Source of the DNA: Planctomycetota bacterium
GTDB lineage: Bacteria > Planctomycetota > UBA1135 > GCA-002686595
Length of the DNA: 10,246 nt
NCBI GenBank assembly: GCA_011524785.1
Contig: WTJQ01000457.1
Span: forward strand, 1 to 10,246
Reading direction: 5' to 3'
The position numbers and the translations under genes were made by a program. The notes beneath the pieces were generated by a model. It searched no databases. It was not told where the DNA came from and saw only the letters and a list, made by a program, of their open reading frames with translations. Below are positions 1 to 6,024 of the stretch, piece by piece. Position 1 is the first letter of the stretch. Each line of letters opens with the position of its first letter.

Positions 1-2
1 TG

Positions 3-221
3 CCCGCGGCGGCCTCGGCCGTGGCGATCCTGCTGGCCGCCTGGTGGGTCGCCGCCCACGCCCGCGAGGCCTGGGACCGCGCCGCCGCCACGCTGCGCGC
101 GGCCTCTTCGTGGAAGCGTCGCGTGGAGCCCCTGCGCCAGAGGCTCGAGCCGCTGCGCCGCGAGCTGACCCGCCGCTCGGACGCGGCCGCGCGCTTGGCG
201 CGTACGGGAGGCACCGCATGA
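3..221 (+). CDS. C-terminal fragment of an unidentified membrane protein
   Basis: This frame is open from the left edge of the window and ends at TGA 219-221, so the gene probably starts upstream. A GTG at 21 could serve as a start, but it has no ribosome binding site and would cut into a hydrophobic stretch. The visible 72 residues begin with one hydrophobic segment (about residues 5-18, with VAILLAAWWVAA), followed by a strongly basic, probably helical tail. The tail holds a short internal repeat, EPLRQRL then EPLRREL. This suggests a single membrane anchor or the last helix of a larger membrane protein with a cytoplasmic basic tail. The stop codon overlaps the start of the flavin oxidoreductase gene (ATGA), so the two are probably translationally coupled and in one operon. 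I do not recognise the family. Confidence 0.55.
   Translation, partial: PAAASAVAILLAAWWVAAHAREAWDRAAATLRAASSWKRRVEPLRQRLEPLRRELTRRSDAAARLARTGGTA
206..211 (+). promoter_or_regulatory. Strong Shine-Dalgarno site for the flavin oxidoreductase
   Basis: GGGAGG lies six bases before ATG 218. It fixes the start of the oxidoreductase at 218 rather than at the upstream ATG at position 44 in the same frame, whose extra 58 residues are arginine-rich read-through of the preceding gene. The site lies inside the end of the upstream gene, consistent with coupled translation. Confidence 0.75.
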
Positions 222-1669
222 GCGTCCCGTCCCTGGGGAGGCACAAGTCCTTCGCGTCCTTCGCCGCGCACCTCGCCGAGGCCGCGCCGTCCCTGGTCGC
301 GGACGAGCACCTCCTCGGCGACGCCGGACCGCTCGGGAGCCGGCTCGCGGTGGGGAGCCTGGAGATCCCCAACCGCTGGGCGATCCATCCCATGGAGGGC
401 TGGGACGGCACGAGCGACGGCCGCCCCACGGCCTGGACCCTGCGGCGCTGGCGCAAGTTCGGCGAGAGCGGGGCGGGCCTCGTCTGGGGTGGCGAGGCCT
501 ACGCGGTGGATCCCGCCGGGCGCGCCAACCCGAACCAGCTGGCCCTGTTCGATGCGGTCCGCACGCGCGAGGAGCTGGCGCGCCTACTCGCGGAGCTCCG
601 AGCCGGGCGCGTGGACGCGGGGCTGGACCCGGAGGGAGCCGTGGTCGGGCTGCAGCTGACCCACTCGGGGCGGCACTCGCGGCCGGAGGGAGCGAAGGCA
701 CCCCTCCTCGCTGCTCACGTCCCTTGGCTCGATCGGCATACCGGGGTCGCCAACGAGGCGCACGTTCTGGCCGACGAGGAGCTCGCTGCGCTCGTCCCCC
801 GCTACGTCGAGGTGGCGCGCGCGGCGCAGGAGGTTGGCTTCGATTTCGTCGACGTCAAGGCGTGTCACGGCTACCTCATGCACGAGCTGCTGGCAGCACG
901 CGGGCGCGAGGGGCGCTACGGCGGCTCCTACGAGGGACGCACGCGCCTGCTGCTGGAGGTCATCGACGCGATCACTGCGGCCTGCCCCGGCCTCGCCATC
1001 GGCTCGCGCATCTGCGTCGGCGACCTGATCCCGCACGCGGCCGCCGCGGGGGAGCCCGGGGCTCCGATCGAGGTCGGCCGTCCCCTGGAGCACGGCTGGG
1101 GCGTGGACCTGGGCGACCCCACGCGCATGGACCCGACGGAGCCGCTGCGGCTCGTGGGCGACCTCCTCGCGCGCGGCGTGCGGCTGATCAACGTGACCGT
1201 GGGGACGCCCTACACGTGTCCCCACGTGCAGCGCCCCGCCGCCTACCCGCCCTTCGACGGGTACGGGCCTCCCGAGGACCCTCTGACGAGCCTCGAGCGC
1301 CAGGTCGCCTTGACCCGAGAGCTCAAGGAGGCCCACCCGGACGCCGTCGTCGTGGCGACCGGCTACAGCTACCTCCAGGAGTGGGCCCCCCACGTCGCCC
1401 AGGCCGAGCTGGCCCGCGGCGGCGCGGACCTGGTCGGGCTGGGGCGCATGGTCCTCTCCTACCCGCGCCTCCCGCTCGACACGCTCCAGGGCTCCGCGCT
1501 CGATCGAAAGCGCATCTGCCGGACCTTCAGCGACTGCACCAACGGCCCGCGCTCGGGCCTGCGCTCGGGGTGCTTCCCGCTGGATCCAGCCGAGGCCGGA
1601 TCCGAGGATGCAGTGGCCCTGCGCGCGAAGAAGGCTCAGGCTCGCGCGCGAGCCGGCCGAAAGCCGTGA
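218..1669 (+). CDS. Old Yellow Enzyme-family NADH:flavin oxidoreductase (FMN-dependent)
   Basis: This 483-residue cytoplasmic TIM-barrel flavoprotein belongs to the Old Yellow Enzyme / 2,4-dienoyl-CoA reductase family, whose members reduce activated C=C bonds with NAD(P)H through FMN. Visible family blocks are HPMEGWDG (57-64, first strand), LQLTHSGRHS (around H149 and R152), GFDFVDVKACHGYLMHELL (ending in the substrate loop), GRYGGSYEGR (from about 232) and GLGRM (R410, FMN phosphate end of the barrel). Two features are unusual. The first of the two substrate-anchoring residues, normally His in H-x-x-H/N, is K214, paired with H217. The C-terminal cysteines C434, C440 and C452 have C-x5-C-x11-C spacing, not the four-cysteine 4Fe-4S pattern of dienoyl-CoA reductases. 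The protein is longer than single-domain OYEs (about 350-370) but lacks the extra flavin/NAD domain of the 670-residue reductases. ATG 218 is preferred because of the ATGA overlap and strong ribosome binding site. The substrate is unknown. Confidence 0.9.
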   Translation: MSVPSLGRHKSFASFAAHLAEAAPSLVADEHLLGDAGPLGSRLAVGSLEIPNRWAIHPMEGWDGTSDGRPTAWTLRRWRKFGESGAGLVWGGEAYAVDPAGRANPNQLALFDAVRTREELARLLAELRAGRVDAGLDPEGAVVGLQLTHSGRHSRPEGAKAPLLAAHVPWLDRHTGVANEAHVLADEELAALVPRYVEVARAAQEVGFDFVDVKACHGYLMHELLAARGREGRYGGSYEGRTRLLLEVIDAITAACPGLAIGSRICVGDLIPHAAAAGEPGAPIEVGRPLEHGWGVDLGDPTRMDPTEPLRLVGDLLARGVRLINVTVGTPYTCPHVQRPAAYPPFDGYGPPEDPLTSLERQVALTRELKEAHPDAVVVATGYSYLQEWAPHVAQAELARGGADLVGLGRMVLSYPRLPLDTLQGSALDRKRICRTFSDCTNGPRSGLRSGCFPLDPAEAGSEDAVALRAKKAQARARAGRKP

Positions 1670-1686
1670 CGCAACCGAGATCCACC

Positions 1687-2472
1687 ATGCAACGACTGCT
1701 CCTGCCCCTGCTCGCTCTTCCGCTCTTCGCCTGCTCCGCGCCCTCGGCCAGCGTAGGGGTCCACGTGGGCCAGTACGCGCTCGACGGGGACGTTGGGCTG
1801 GCCACTGCGGCTGCCGGGGGCGCGGTGAACGCGACCACCTCCCTCGACGGCCTGGGGCTCGGGGACGACAGCACCTCGCTGGGGGCCGACGTCGTCATCA
1901 ACCTCGGGGTCCCGACCCTCGTCCTGAGCGCGGTGCAGACCGACTACAGCGGCAACGGCACCCTCGCGGGCGACTTCGAGGTGGACGGCGTGACCCTGCC
2001 CGCGGGGACCGACGTGGCGTCCGCGCTCGACGTCAGCATGTACCAGGCCTTCTTCCTCTTCGAGGTGGTGCCGGGCGACACCGTGGACCTCGCGATCGGC
2101 CTCGGCGTCGACATGCTCGACTTCGACGGCTCCTTCACCGGGGACACCGACCCCACGGCGGGAGTCGCCATCGAGACCCTCACCCTGGACCAGCCCGTGC
2201 CCCTGCCCGTCGCCGGCGCCCGCGCGGCCATCGCCCTGGGGCCGGTCGACCTGTCGGCCTTCGTGACCGGGGCCGCGTTCGACTTCGACGACGTGGAGGT
2301 GAGCGCCCTGGACGTCGACCTGCGGGCCGGCTTCAGCGTGTTCGGCCCGCTCTCCGCGTTCGTGGGCTATCGCGACAACGCCATCGAGGTCGACTACGTC
2401 GACGGGACGGACGCCGGGCGCATCGACCTCAGCATCGGCGGCCCCTACCTGGGTGTCCGCGCGTCGTTCTGA
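1687..2472 (+). CDS. Lipoprotein with predicted outer-membrane beta-barrel, paralogue 1
   Basis: This 261-residue protein starts at ATG 1687, 17 bp after the oxidoreductase stop. It opens with a short lipoprotein signal peptide: a basic residue, then LLLPLLALPLFAC, with the lipidated cysteine at C16. Ser and Ala at +2/+3 predict outer-membrane sorting. The mature part is Gly- and Asp-rich, poor in Lys and Cys, and made of alternating strands such as ADVVINLG, VDLAIGLGVDML and AFVGYRDNAIEVDY. It ends GPYLGVRASF, with the terminal aromatic residue typical of beta-barrel assembly signals. It aligns along its length with the next gene: LGVPTLVLSAV against LGSPRLLISSV, and GSFTG and GPY-x-G in both. 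A weak GAG (1676-1678) is the only hint of a ribosome binding site. Barrel topology is inferred; I do not recognise a named family, and a surface beta-sandwich is the alternative. Confidence 0.8.
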   Translation: MQRLLLPLLALPLFACSAPSASVGVHVGQYALDGDVGLATAAAGGAVNATTSLDGLGLGDDSTSLGADVVINLGVPTLVLSAVQTDYSGNGTLAGDFEVDGVTLPAGTDVASALDVSMYQAFFLFEVVPGDTVDLAIGLGVDMLDFDGSFTGDTDPTAGVAIETLTLDQPVPLPVAGARAAIALGPVDLSAFVTGAAFDFDDVEVSALDVDLRAGFSVFGPLSAFVGYRDNAIEVDYVDGTDAGRIDLSIGGPYLGVRASF

Positions 2473-2494
2473 TCCGGCCCAGACCTCCAGCACC

Positions 2495-3361
2495 GTGCTC
2501 CCCCACCGCTCGCTCGCAGCCGGCCTCGCGGCCGTGGCCCTCCTGGCCTCCTGTGCATCGCTCGAGGAGGACGAGGCCCGCGTGCGGGCGCGCTTCGGTG
2601 CCACCGGCGGAATGGCCGACCTCCAGGGCGCCCTCGGCTTCCAGATCGGTCAGAGCGGCGTCGTCAATCCGGTCGGAGAGACGACCCTCGGCGACCTCGG
2701 GCTCACGGACGGGGACGCCGTGCCTGGCTTCGAGGTGGAGGTCGACCTCGGGTCCCCACGCCTCCTGATCTCGTCCGTCTCCTCGGGCGCCTCGGGCACG
2801 GGCGTGCTGGCCTCCCAGTTCGAGCTGCTCGACGACGCGGGCGGCTTCGGGACGGAGTTCGTGCGCTTCGAGCCTGGGACCCAGCTGGCCTCGAGCCTGG
2901 ACCTCGCGGTCCATCGGGCGCTGCTCCTGTTCGGGGTCGCGAGGACGGAGAGCTTCGACGCGGCGGTCGGCCTCGGGCTCGAGGCCCTCGACATCCGCGG
3001 CTCGTTCACGGGGCAGGCTGGCCTCTACGACCCGGGCGGCCAGGTCGGACCGGTCCAGGAGCGCACGGCCCGCATCGACAGCCTCCTCCCCCTGCCGGTC
3101 CTCGCCGCGACCGTCGAGAAGGACATGGGCCTCCTCAGCCTCGGGGGTGAGGTCCGCTGGGTCGAGGCGACGAGCGGAGCGAAGGACGCCAGCGTGCTCT
3201 CGTACGACGTGCGTGCCCGCTTCGGCCCCTGGCGCTACTTCGACGTCGTCCTTGGCTATCGCGCGAACCGGATGGACATCTCGTACCAGAGCGACGGCCA
3301 GTCCGCGGTGGTGGACGTCCAGCTGAGCGGGCCCTACGTGGGCTTCGGGATGTCGTTCTGA
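2495..3361 (+). CDS. Lipoprotein with predicted outer-membrane beta-barrel, paralogue 2
   Basis: This 288-residue paralogue follows the previous gene after 22 bp. GTG 2495 is chosen because it gives a compact lipoprotein signal: basic HR, a hydrophobic core (AAGLAAVALLAS), then C20. The earlier in-frame GTG at 2453 overlaps the upstream gene and adds 14 polar residues before the signal. The mature N-terminus is charged (SLEEDEARVRARF), followed by strand-rich sequence. Shared elements with its neighbour include LASSLDL against VASALDV, VGLGLEALDIRGSFTG against IGLGVDMLDFDGSFTG, LLPLPV against PVPLPV, LGYRANRMDISY against VGYRDNAIEVDY, and the C-terminal GPYVGFGMSF. It is 27 residues longer, mainly from loop insertions at about 115-125 and 177-192. 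No good ribosome binding site is visible, so translation may depend on coupling to the upstream gene. Function is unknown; a porin-like or surface-exposed barrel is an inference. Confidence 0.8.
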   Translation: MLPHRSLAAGLAAVALLASCASLEEDEARVRARFGATGGMADLQGALGFQIGQSGVVNPVGETTLGDLGLTDGDAVPGFEVEVDLGSPRLLISSVSSGASGTGVLASQFELLDDAGGFGTEFVRFEPGTQLASSLDLAVHRALLLFGVARTESFDAAVGLGLEALDIRGSFTGQAGLYDPGGQVGPVQERTARIDSLLPLPVLAATVEKDMGLLSLGGEVRWVEATSGAKDASVLSYDVRARFGPWRYFDVVLGYRANRMDISYQSDGQSAVVDVQLSGPYVGFGMSF

Positions 3362-3373
3362 CGGCGAGGGCGT

Positions 3374-3388
3374 GTCTCGGACCGAGAC
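3374..3388 (+). terminator. Palindrome after the lipoprotein pair
   Basis: GTCTCGG-A-CCGAGAC is a perfect 15-bp palindrome starting 13 bp after the stop of the second lipoprotein gene. As RNA it folds to a six-pair stem with a three-base loop. There is no following T tract, so it is either a weak or Rho-assisted terminator or 3'-end stabiliser, or a dyad operator read as DNA. Confidence 0.35.
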
Positions 3389-3398
3389 GGACCGGCCG

Positions 3399-3411
3399 TC
3401 AGGGGCCCTGA
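3399..3411 (+). promoter_or_regulatory. Second small palindrome between lipoprotein and PilZ genes
   Basis: TCAGGG-G-CCCTGA is a perfect 13-bp dyad directly before the second copy of the direct repeat. It may act with the neighbouring hairpin in 3'-end processing or termination, or as an operator half of the repeat arrangement. No T run follows it. Confidence 0.3.
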
Positions 3412-3424
3412 GGGCGTGTTCGGA

Positions 3425-3451
3425 GGATCCGCCTACACCAGGGGCGGATCC
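3425..3451 (+). promoter_or_regulatory. Nine-pair inverted repeat in the PilZ gene leader
   Basis: GGATCCGCC at 3425-3433 and its exact reverse complement GGCGGATCC at 3443-3451 flank a nine-base loop. The hairpin ends 21 bp before ATG 3473, leaving the short AGGG before that start unpaired. It could be a leader structure influencing PilZ translation or the third stem of a termination region. Its presence argues against the alternative GTG start at 3416. Confidence 0.4.
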
Positions 3452-3472
3452 ACGGCCGATCCCTGCAGGGTC

Positions 3473-4174
3473 ATGGACCCCGCCCCCACGCCGAGCCTCT
3501 GGATGATCCTCCCGGGGAGCATCGTGCCCGTGGGCGTGGCGGACATCTCCATCGGCGAGGGCGTCCTCCAGGTACGCGTCGCGCGCGAGCGCGACCCCCT
3601 GCTGGCGATCGCCCAGCGCCTCGACCTGGCCGTCCACGTGGACGGACGTGGCGCCCCGCTGCGTGCGGCCGCGCGCGTGCAGTCGTGGTCGGGCGGCAAG
3701 GATCACAACCTCTACACCCTGCGCTGCGCCGTGCAGGTCGTCGACGGGATGGCCAGCCTGTTCAGCGGACGCCGGAACGTCCGCGTGGCGCCGGACCCGG
3801 GCGAGCCCTTGGATGCCTTCGTGTGCGTCGAGGGAGGCCAGCTGGTCCCGGCCGAGGTGACGGACGTGTCCCGCGGAGGCATGGGCGTCGAGATCGCGCC
3901 CGATGACGAGCCGACCCTGCTGAAGGGGCGTGGCCCGCTCCACCTGTGGGTCTCGCTCGAGCCTGGCGGCCCTGCCGTCGAGCTCGCCGGGCACCTGCGC
4001 CGGCGCTGGCTGGCCGGCACGCGCCTACGGCTCGGCGTCCAGTTCGACCACGCCCTCCTGGGCGAGCGGGCGGGGACGGCCGGAGAGGCGGTGCACGCCT
4101 TCGTGCACGGCCGTCAGATCGCGATGATCGCCTCCCTGCGCCAGCTCACCGAGGGCGGCGCGACCGCCGCCTGA
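3473..4174 (+). CDS. PilZ-domain protein, probable cyclic di-GMP receptor
   Basis: This is a 233-residue cytoplasmic protein with no signal peptide or membrane segment. The C-terminal half is a canonical PilZ domain: RRNVR at 100-104 supplies the R-x-x-x-R arginines and DVSRGGMG from D131 supplies the D/N-x-S-x-x-G strand, both known to grip c-di-GMP in this family. Strands through about 191 (LRLGVQFD) complete the barrel, followed by a helical tail with HAFVHGRQIAMI. The N-terminal half (about 13-90) also reads as a small barrel: DISIGEG at 24-30 resembles the second PilZ motif, but the arginine motif is absent, as in YcgR-type N-domains or degenerate PilZ copies. ATG 3473 is chosen with AGGG just upstream; GTG 3416 would place two hairpins' worth of leader in the coding region. 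It likely changes shape or partners on c-di-GMP binding, but the output is unknown. Confidence 0.85.
   Translation: MDPAPTPSLWMILPGSIVPVGVADISIGEGVLQVRVARERDPLLAIAQRLDLAVHVDGRGAPLRAAARVQSWSGGKDHNLYTLRCAVQVVDGMASLFSGRRNVRVAPDPGEPLDAFVCVEGGQLVPAEVTDVSRGGMGVEIAPDDEPTLLKGRGPLHLWVSLEPGGPAVELAGHLRRRWLAGTRLRLGVQFDHALLGERAGTAGEAVHAFVHGRQIAMIASLRQLTEGGATAA
4154..4171. terminator. Hairpin at the PilZ/NRAMP convergent junction
   Basis: GGCGGC and GCCGCC form a six-pair GC stem with a six-base loop immediately before the PilZ stop codon. The same hairpin lies 28-45 bases beyond the stop of the opposing transporter gene. No T tract follows on either strand, so function as a bidirectional terminator is only suggested, and the stem also encodes the Gly-Gly-Ala-Thr-Ala-Ala tail. 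Confidence 0.25.
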
Positions 4175-4198
4175 GGGACGCCCCCTTCGCGCGCTCGC

Positions 4199-5902
4199 TC
4201 AGCGCTTGAGGCTCGCGAGGATCGCGACGCCGAGCCCCCCGAGCAGCCCGAGGCCGAGCGCGCCGAGCTTCATCCACACGGTCCAGCCGCTGGCGAAGGT
4301 GACGATCAGCGCCGTGGGTACGAGGAAGGCGTTCCAGAGCAGGCGCGCGCGCCCCTCGGGGCGCTGGTCCCCCATGACCTTCTTGCTGTTGAGCAGCAGC
4401 ACGAAGCTCCAGTAGGCCAGGGGCAGGAGCATCATCCCGAAGTTCGAGGTCGGGACGGCCAGCCACGCGCGGGCATCGCCCGTCCAGACGAAGGGACCCA
4501 GCACCCCGAGCCCGGCGGCGTATGCGCCGAGTCGGAAGGCGCCCTCGCCGGCCCGCTGCCGCGCGGCCTCGGCGAAGGCCAGGCCGCTGATCAGCATCAG
4601 GACGATCACGGTGGACACCGCCATCGCCAGCACCCCGAGCCCGAAGACCACGTGGGCCACCGTGTTGCCCGTGAGCGGCTCGAGTGCACGCGCCAGCGCT
4701 CCCGCGTCCCGCTTCTCGAGCATCGCCGCGAGGCGTCGATCCGCCTCCGGGATCAGGTTCATGACGAGCCCGGCGCGCTCCTGCTTCTCCGGGTAGGTGA
4801 GGGCCTGGAACGCGGGCCCCTTCAGGGTGTGCCGCTGGTAGCCGGCGGCGTCCCCTGCGAAGCCCTCGGCCACGGCCTTGTCGAGGCGGTCGAGGTACGT
4901 GCCCTTCGCCAGGGCCGCGTCCACGTCGGCGACCAGGGCCTCGTCCGCCTTGCCGTGGAAGCGGTCCGCCGAGGCCAGGACCACGCAGCCGGTGGCGAGC
5001 ACGAACGGGATCAGGAGGCCGGTCGCGAGGTCGAAGACCGCGAGCCCGCGGAAGCCCCGGTTCCACCCGCGACGCAGCAGGGAGCAGGGCATCAGGAAGG
5101 TCATGTTGATGCCCACCGCCGTCGCGGCCGCGGCGATCAGGACCTCCTGCTGGGTGCGGACGATGAGGCCCTCCCACAGCTCGGGGAAGCGGGCGGCTGC
5201 CAGGTCGGCGGCATAGGTCGGAGCAGGCTCGACCAGGAGACCCAGGTCCGGCACCAGGCCGCCCAGGACGCTGCCCAGGGAGAAGCCGCCTCCCTCGCGC
5301 ACGATCGCGACCACGACGCCGAAGAAGGCCAGGACGACGGCGCCCACGAGCACGCGCAGCACCAGCTCGACCGTGCGGACGCCCTTGCTGCTGCGGCCGT
5401 AGGCCAGCACCACCGGCAGGGCGAGTCCCAGGACGACGGCGCAGGTCCCCAAGGTGAGCGGGGTGCCCTTCCAGTCGGGGAGGAGGTTCTGCTCCACCAC
5501 GCCAGCCGCCAGGGAGAACTGGGGCAGGGCCCAGACGATGTTGGCCATCATCACCGCGCCCAGCCAGCTCCACGCGAGCACGGGGCTCACCTTGTCGCGC
5601 AGGGTGCGGAAGGGGTTCTCGCCGGTCGTGAGGGTCACCCAGCTGATCGCGCCCAGGGCGACCACGCCGAGCGCCATGGCGAAGACCTGCACCCACAGGA
5701 AGTGGGTGCCCGTGAGGACGCCCAGGTAGAGCGCCGAGGCCAGGGAGCCGCCGCCGAGGGTGATCGCGCTCTGCAGCCAGCCCGGCCCCGAGAGGCGGAT
5801 CCAGGTGCCGAGGGTCGCGCCCGTTCCCTTCGCCCGGGCCTCGGCGAGCAGGGCCTCCTCGCGCGCGGCCGGGGAGGCCTCGGTCGTTGCGCCATCGCTC
5901 AT
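4199..5902 (-). CDS. NRAMP-superfamily membrane transporter, non-canonical
   Basis: This 567-residue polytopic inner-membrane protein has about 11-12 hydrophobic segments (near 38-62, 68-92, 108-134, 148-168, 180-202, 250-275, 288-311, 412-440, 455-472, 485-505, 522-540 and 545-563). Its fold signature is NRAMP: LSGPGWLQSAITLGGGSLAS in the first helix and a sixth helix AVGINMTFLMPCSLLRRGW, followed by the basic loop. NRAMP proteins normally import Mn2+, Fe2+ or related ions using DPGN in helix 1 and MPH in helix 6. Here these read LGGGSL and FLMPCS, so the usual Asp, Asn and His are absent and metal specificity cannot be assumed. A polar loop of about 100 residues (312-411), rich in Asp, Glu and Ala, separates helices 7 and 8. 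The start is supported by AGGA seven bases upstream. The gene is monocistronic here, divergent from the DUF993 gene. Substrate unknown; Mg2+ or another solute is possible. Confidence 0.8.
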   Translation of the reverse strand: MSDGATTEASPAAREEALLAEARAKGTGATLGTWIRLSGPGWLQSAITLGGGSLASALYLGVLTGTHFLWVQVFAMALGVVALGAISWVTLTTGENPFRTLRDKVSPVLAWSWLGAVMMANIVWALPQFSLAAGVVEQNLLPDWKGTPLTLGTCAVVLGLALPVVLAYGRSSKGVRTVELVLRVLVGAVVLAFFGVVVAIVREGGGFSLGSVLGGLVPDLGLLVEPAPTYAADLAAARFPELWEGLIVRTQQEVLIAAAATAVGINMTFLMPCSLLRRGWNRGFRGLAVFDLATGLLIPFVLATGCVVLASADRFHGKADEALVADVDAALAKGTYLDRLDKAVAEGFAGDAAGYQRHTLKGPAFQALTYPEKQERAGLVMNLIPEADRRLAAMLEKRDAGALARALEPLTGNTVAHVVFGLGVLAMAVSTVIVLMLISGLAFAEAARQRAGEGAFRLGAYAAGLGVLGPFVWTGDARAWLAVPTSNFGMMLLPLAYWSFVLLLNSKKVMGDQRPEGRARLLWNAFLVPTALIVTFASGWTVWMKLGALGLGLLGGLGVAILASLKR

Positions 5903-5909
5903 GCCGTCA

Positions 5910-5913
5910 TCCT
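5910..5913 (-). promoter_or_regulatory. Shine-Dalgarno site of the NRAMP-like gene
   Basis: On the minus strand AGGA is followed by seven bases and then ATG (5902-5900). A nearer-upstream ATG at 5910-5908 opens only ATG-ACG-GCA-TGA, whose stop overlaps the true start. This leaves 5902 as the start. Confidence 0.55.
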
Positions 5914-5989
5914 AGGGACGAGGCCGACGACTGCTCCGCGAATCCTCGGCGCGGCGCCACGAGAAGCGGGGTCGTCCCGTCACACTGGA

Positions 5990-6019
5990 GGCGCGCCGGG
6001 CCCGATGAGCCCGCGCGCC
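5990..6019 (+). promoter_or_regulatory. GC-rich hairpin directly upstream of the DUF993 start
   Basis: GGCGCGCCGGGC (5990-6001) and GCCCGCGCGCC (6009-6019) pair over 11 bases with one bulged C and a seven-base loop. The structure ends five bases before ATG 6025 and includes part of the only SD-like sequence, GGAG at 5987-5990. If transcribed, it would tend to hide the translation start. The rest of the 5903-6024 divergent gap shows no convincing -35/-10 pair on either strand. Confidence 0.4.
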
Positions 6020-6024
6020 GCCCG

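Larger units (their letters stand above)
3366..3424 (+). repeat. Two-copy direct repeat upstream of the PilZ gene
   Basis: GAGGGCGTGT followed by TCGGA occurs at 3366-3381 (with one extra C before TCGGA) and again at 3410-3424. The copies start 44 bp apart, about four helical turns. The pair brackets two small palindromes in a non-coding gap. This arrangement could be a tandem protein-binding site, but that is inference. Confidence 0.5.

Noticed and set aside
584..1393. A 269-codon minus-strand open frame inside the flavin oxidoreductase gene
   Set aside because: No domain, no ribosome binding site and complete overlap with conserved oxidoreductase motifs on the other strand.
1580..1589. Perfect 10-bp palindrome CTGGATCCAG near the end of the oxidoreductase gene
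   Set aside because: It lies within a coding region, is short, and is expected by chance in a GC-rich gene. No paired copy was found in a regulatory position.
724..1686. A long N-terminal extension of the first lipoprotein in the same frame
   Set aside because: The extension is arginine-rich out-of-frame read-through of the oxidoreductase. The lipoprotein signal begins exactly at ATG 1687.
3416..3472. GTG 3416 as an upstream start of the PilZ protein
   Set aside because: It would place the nine-pair inverted repeat and part of the direct repeat in coding sequence and adds 19 residues with no family support. ATG 3473 is more plausible, though not proven.
2429..3994. A 521-codon minus-strand open frame opposite the second lipoprotein and PilZ genes
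   Set aside because: It crosses two well-supported genes and the structured gap between them, and has a low-complexity Arg/Ala/Gly/Asp composition.
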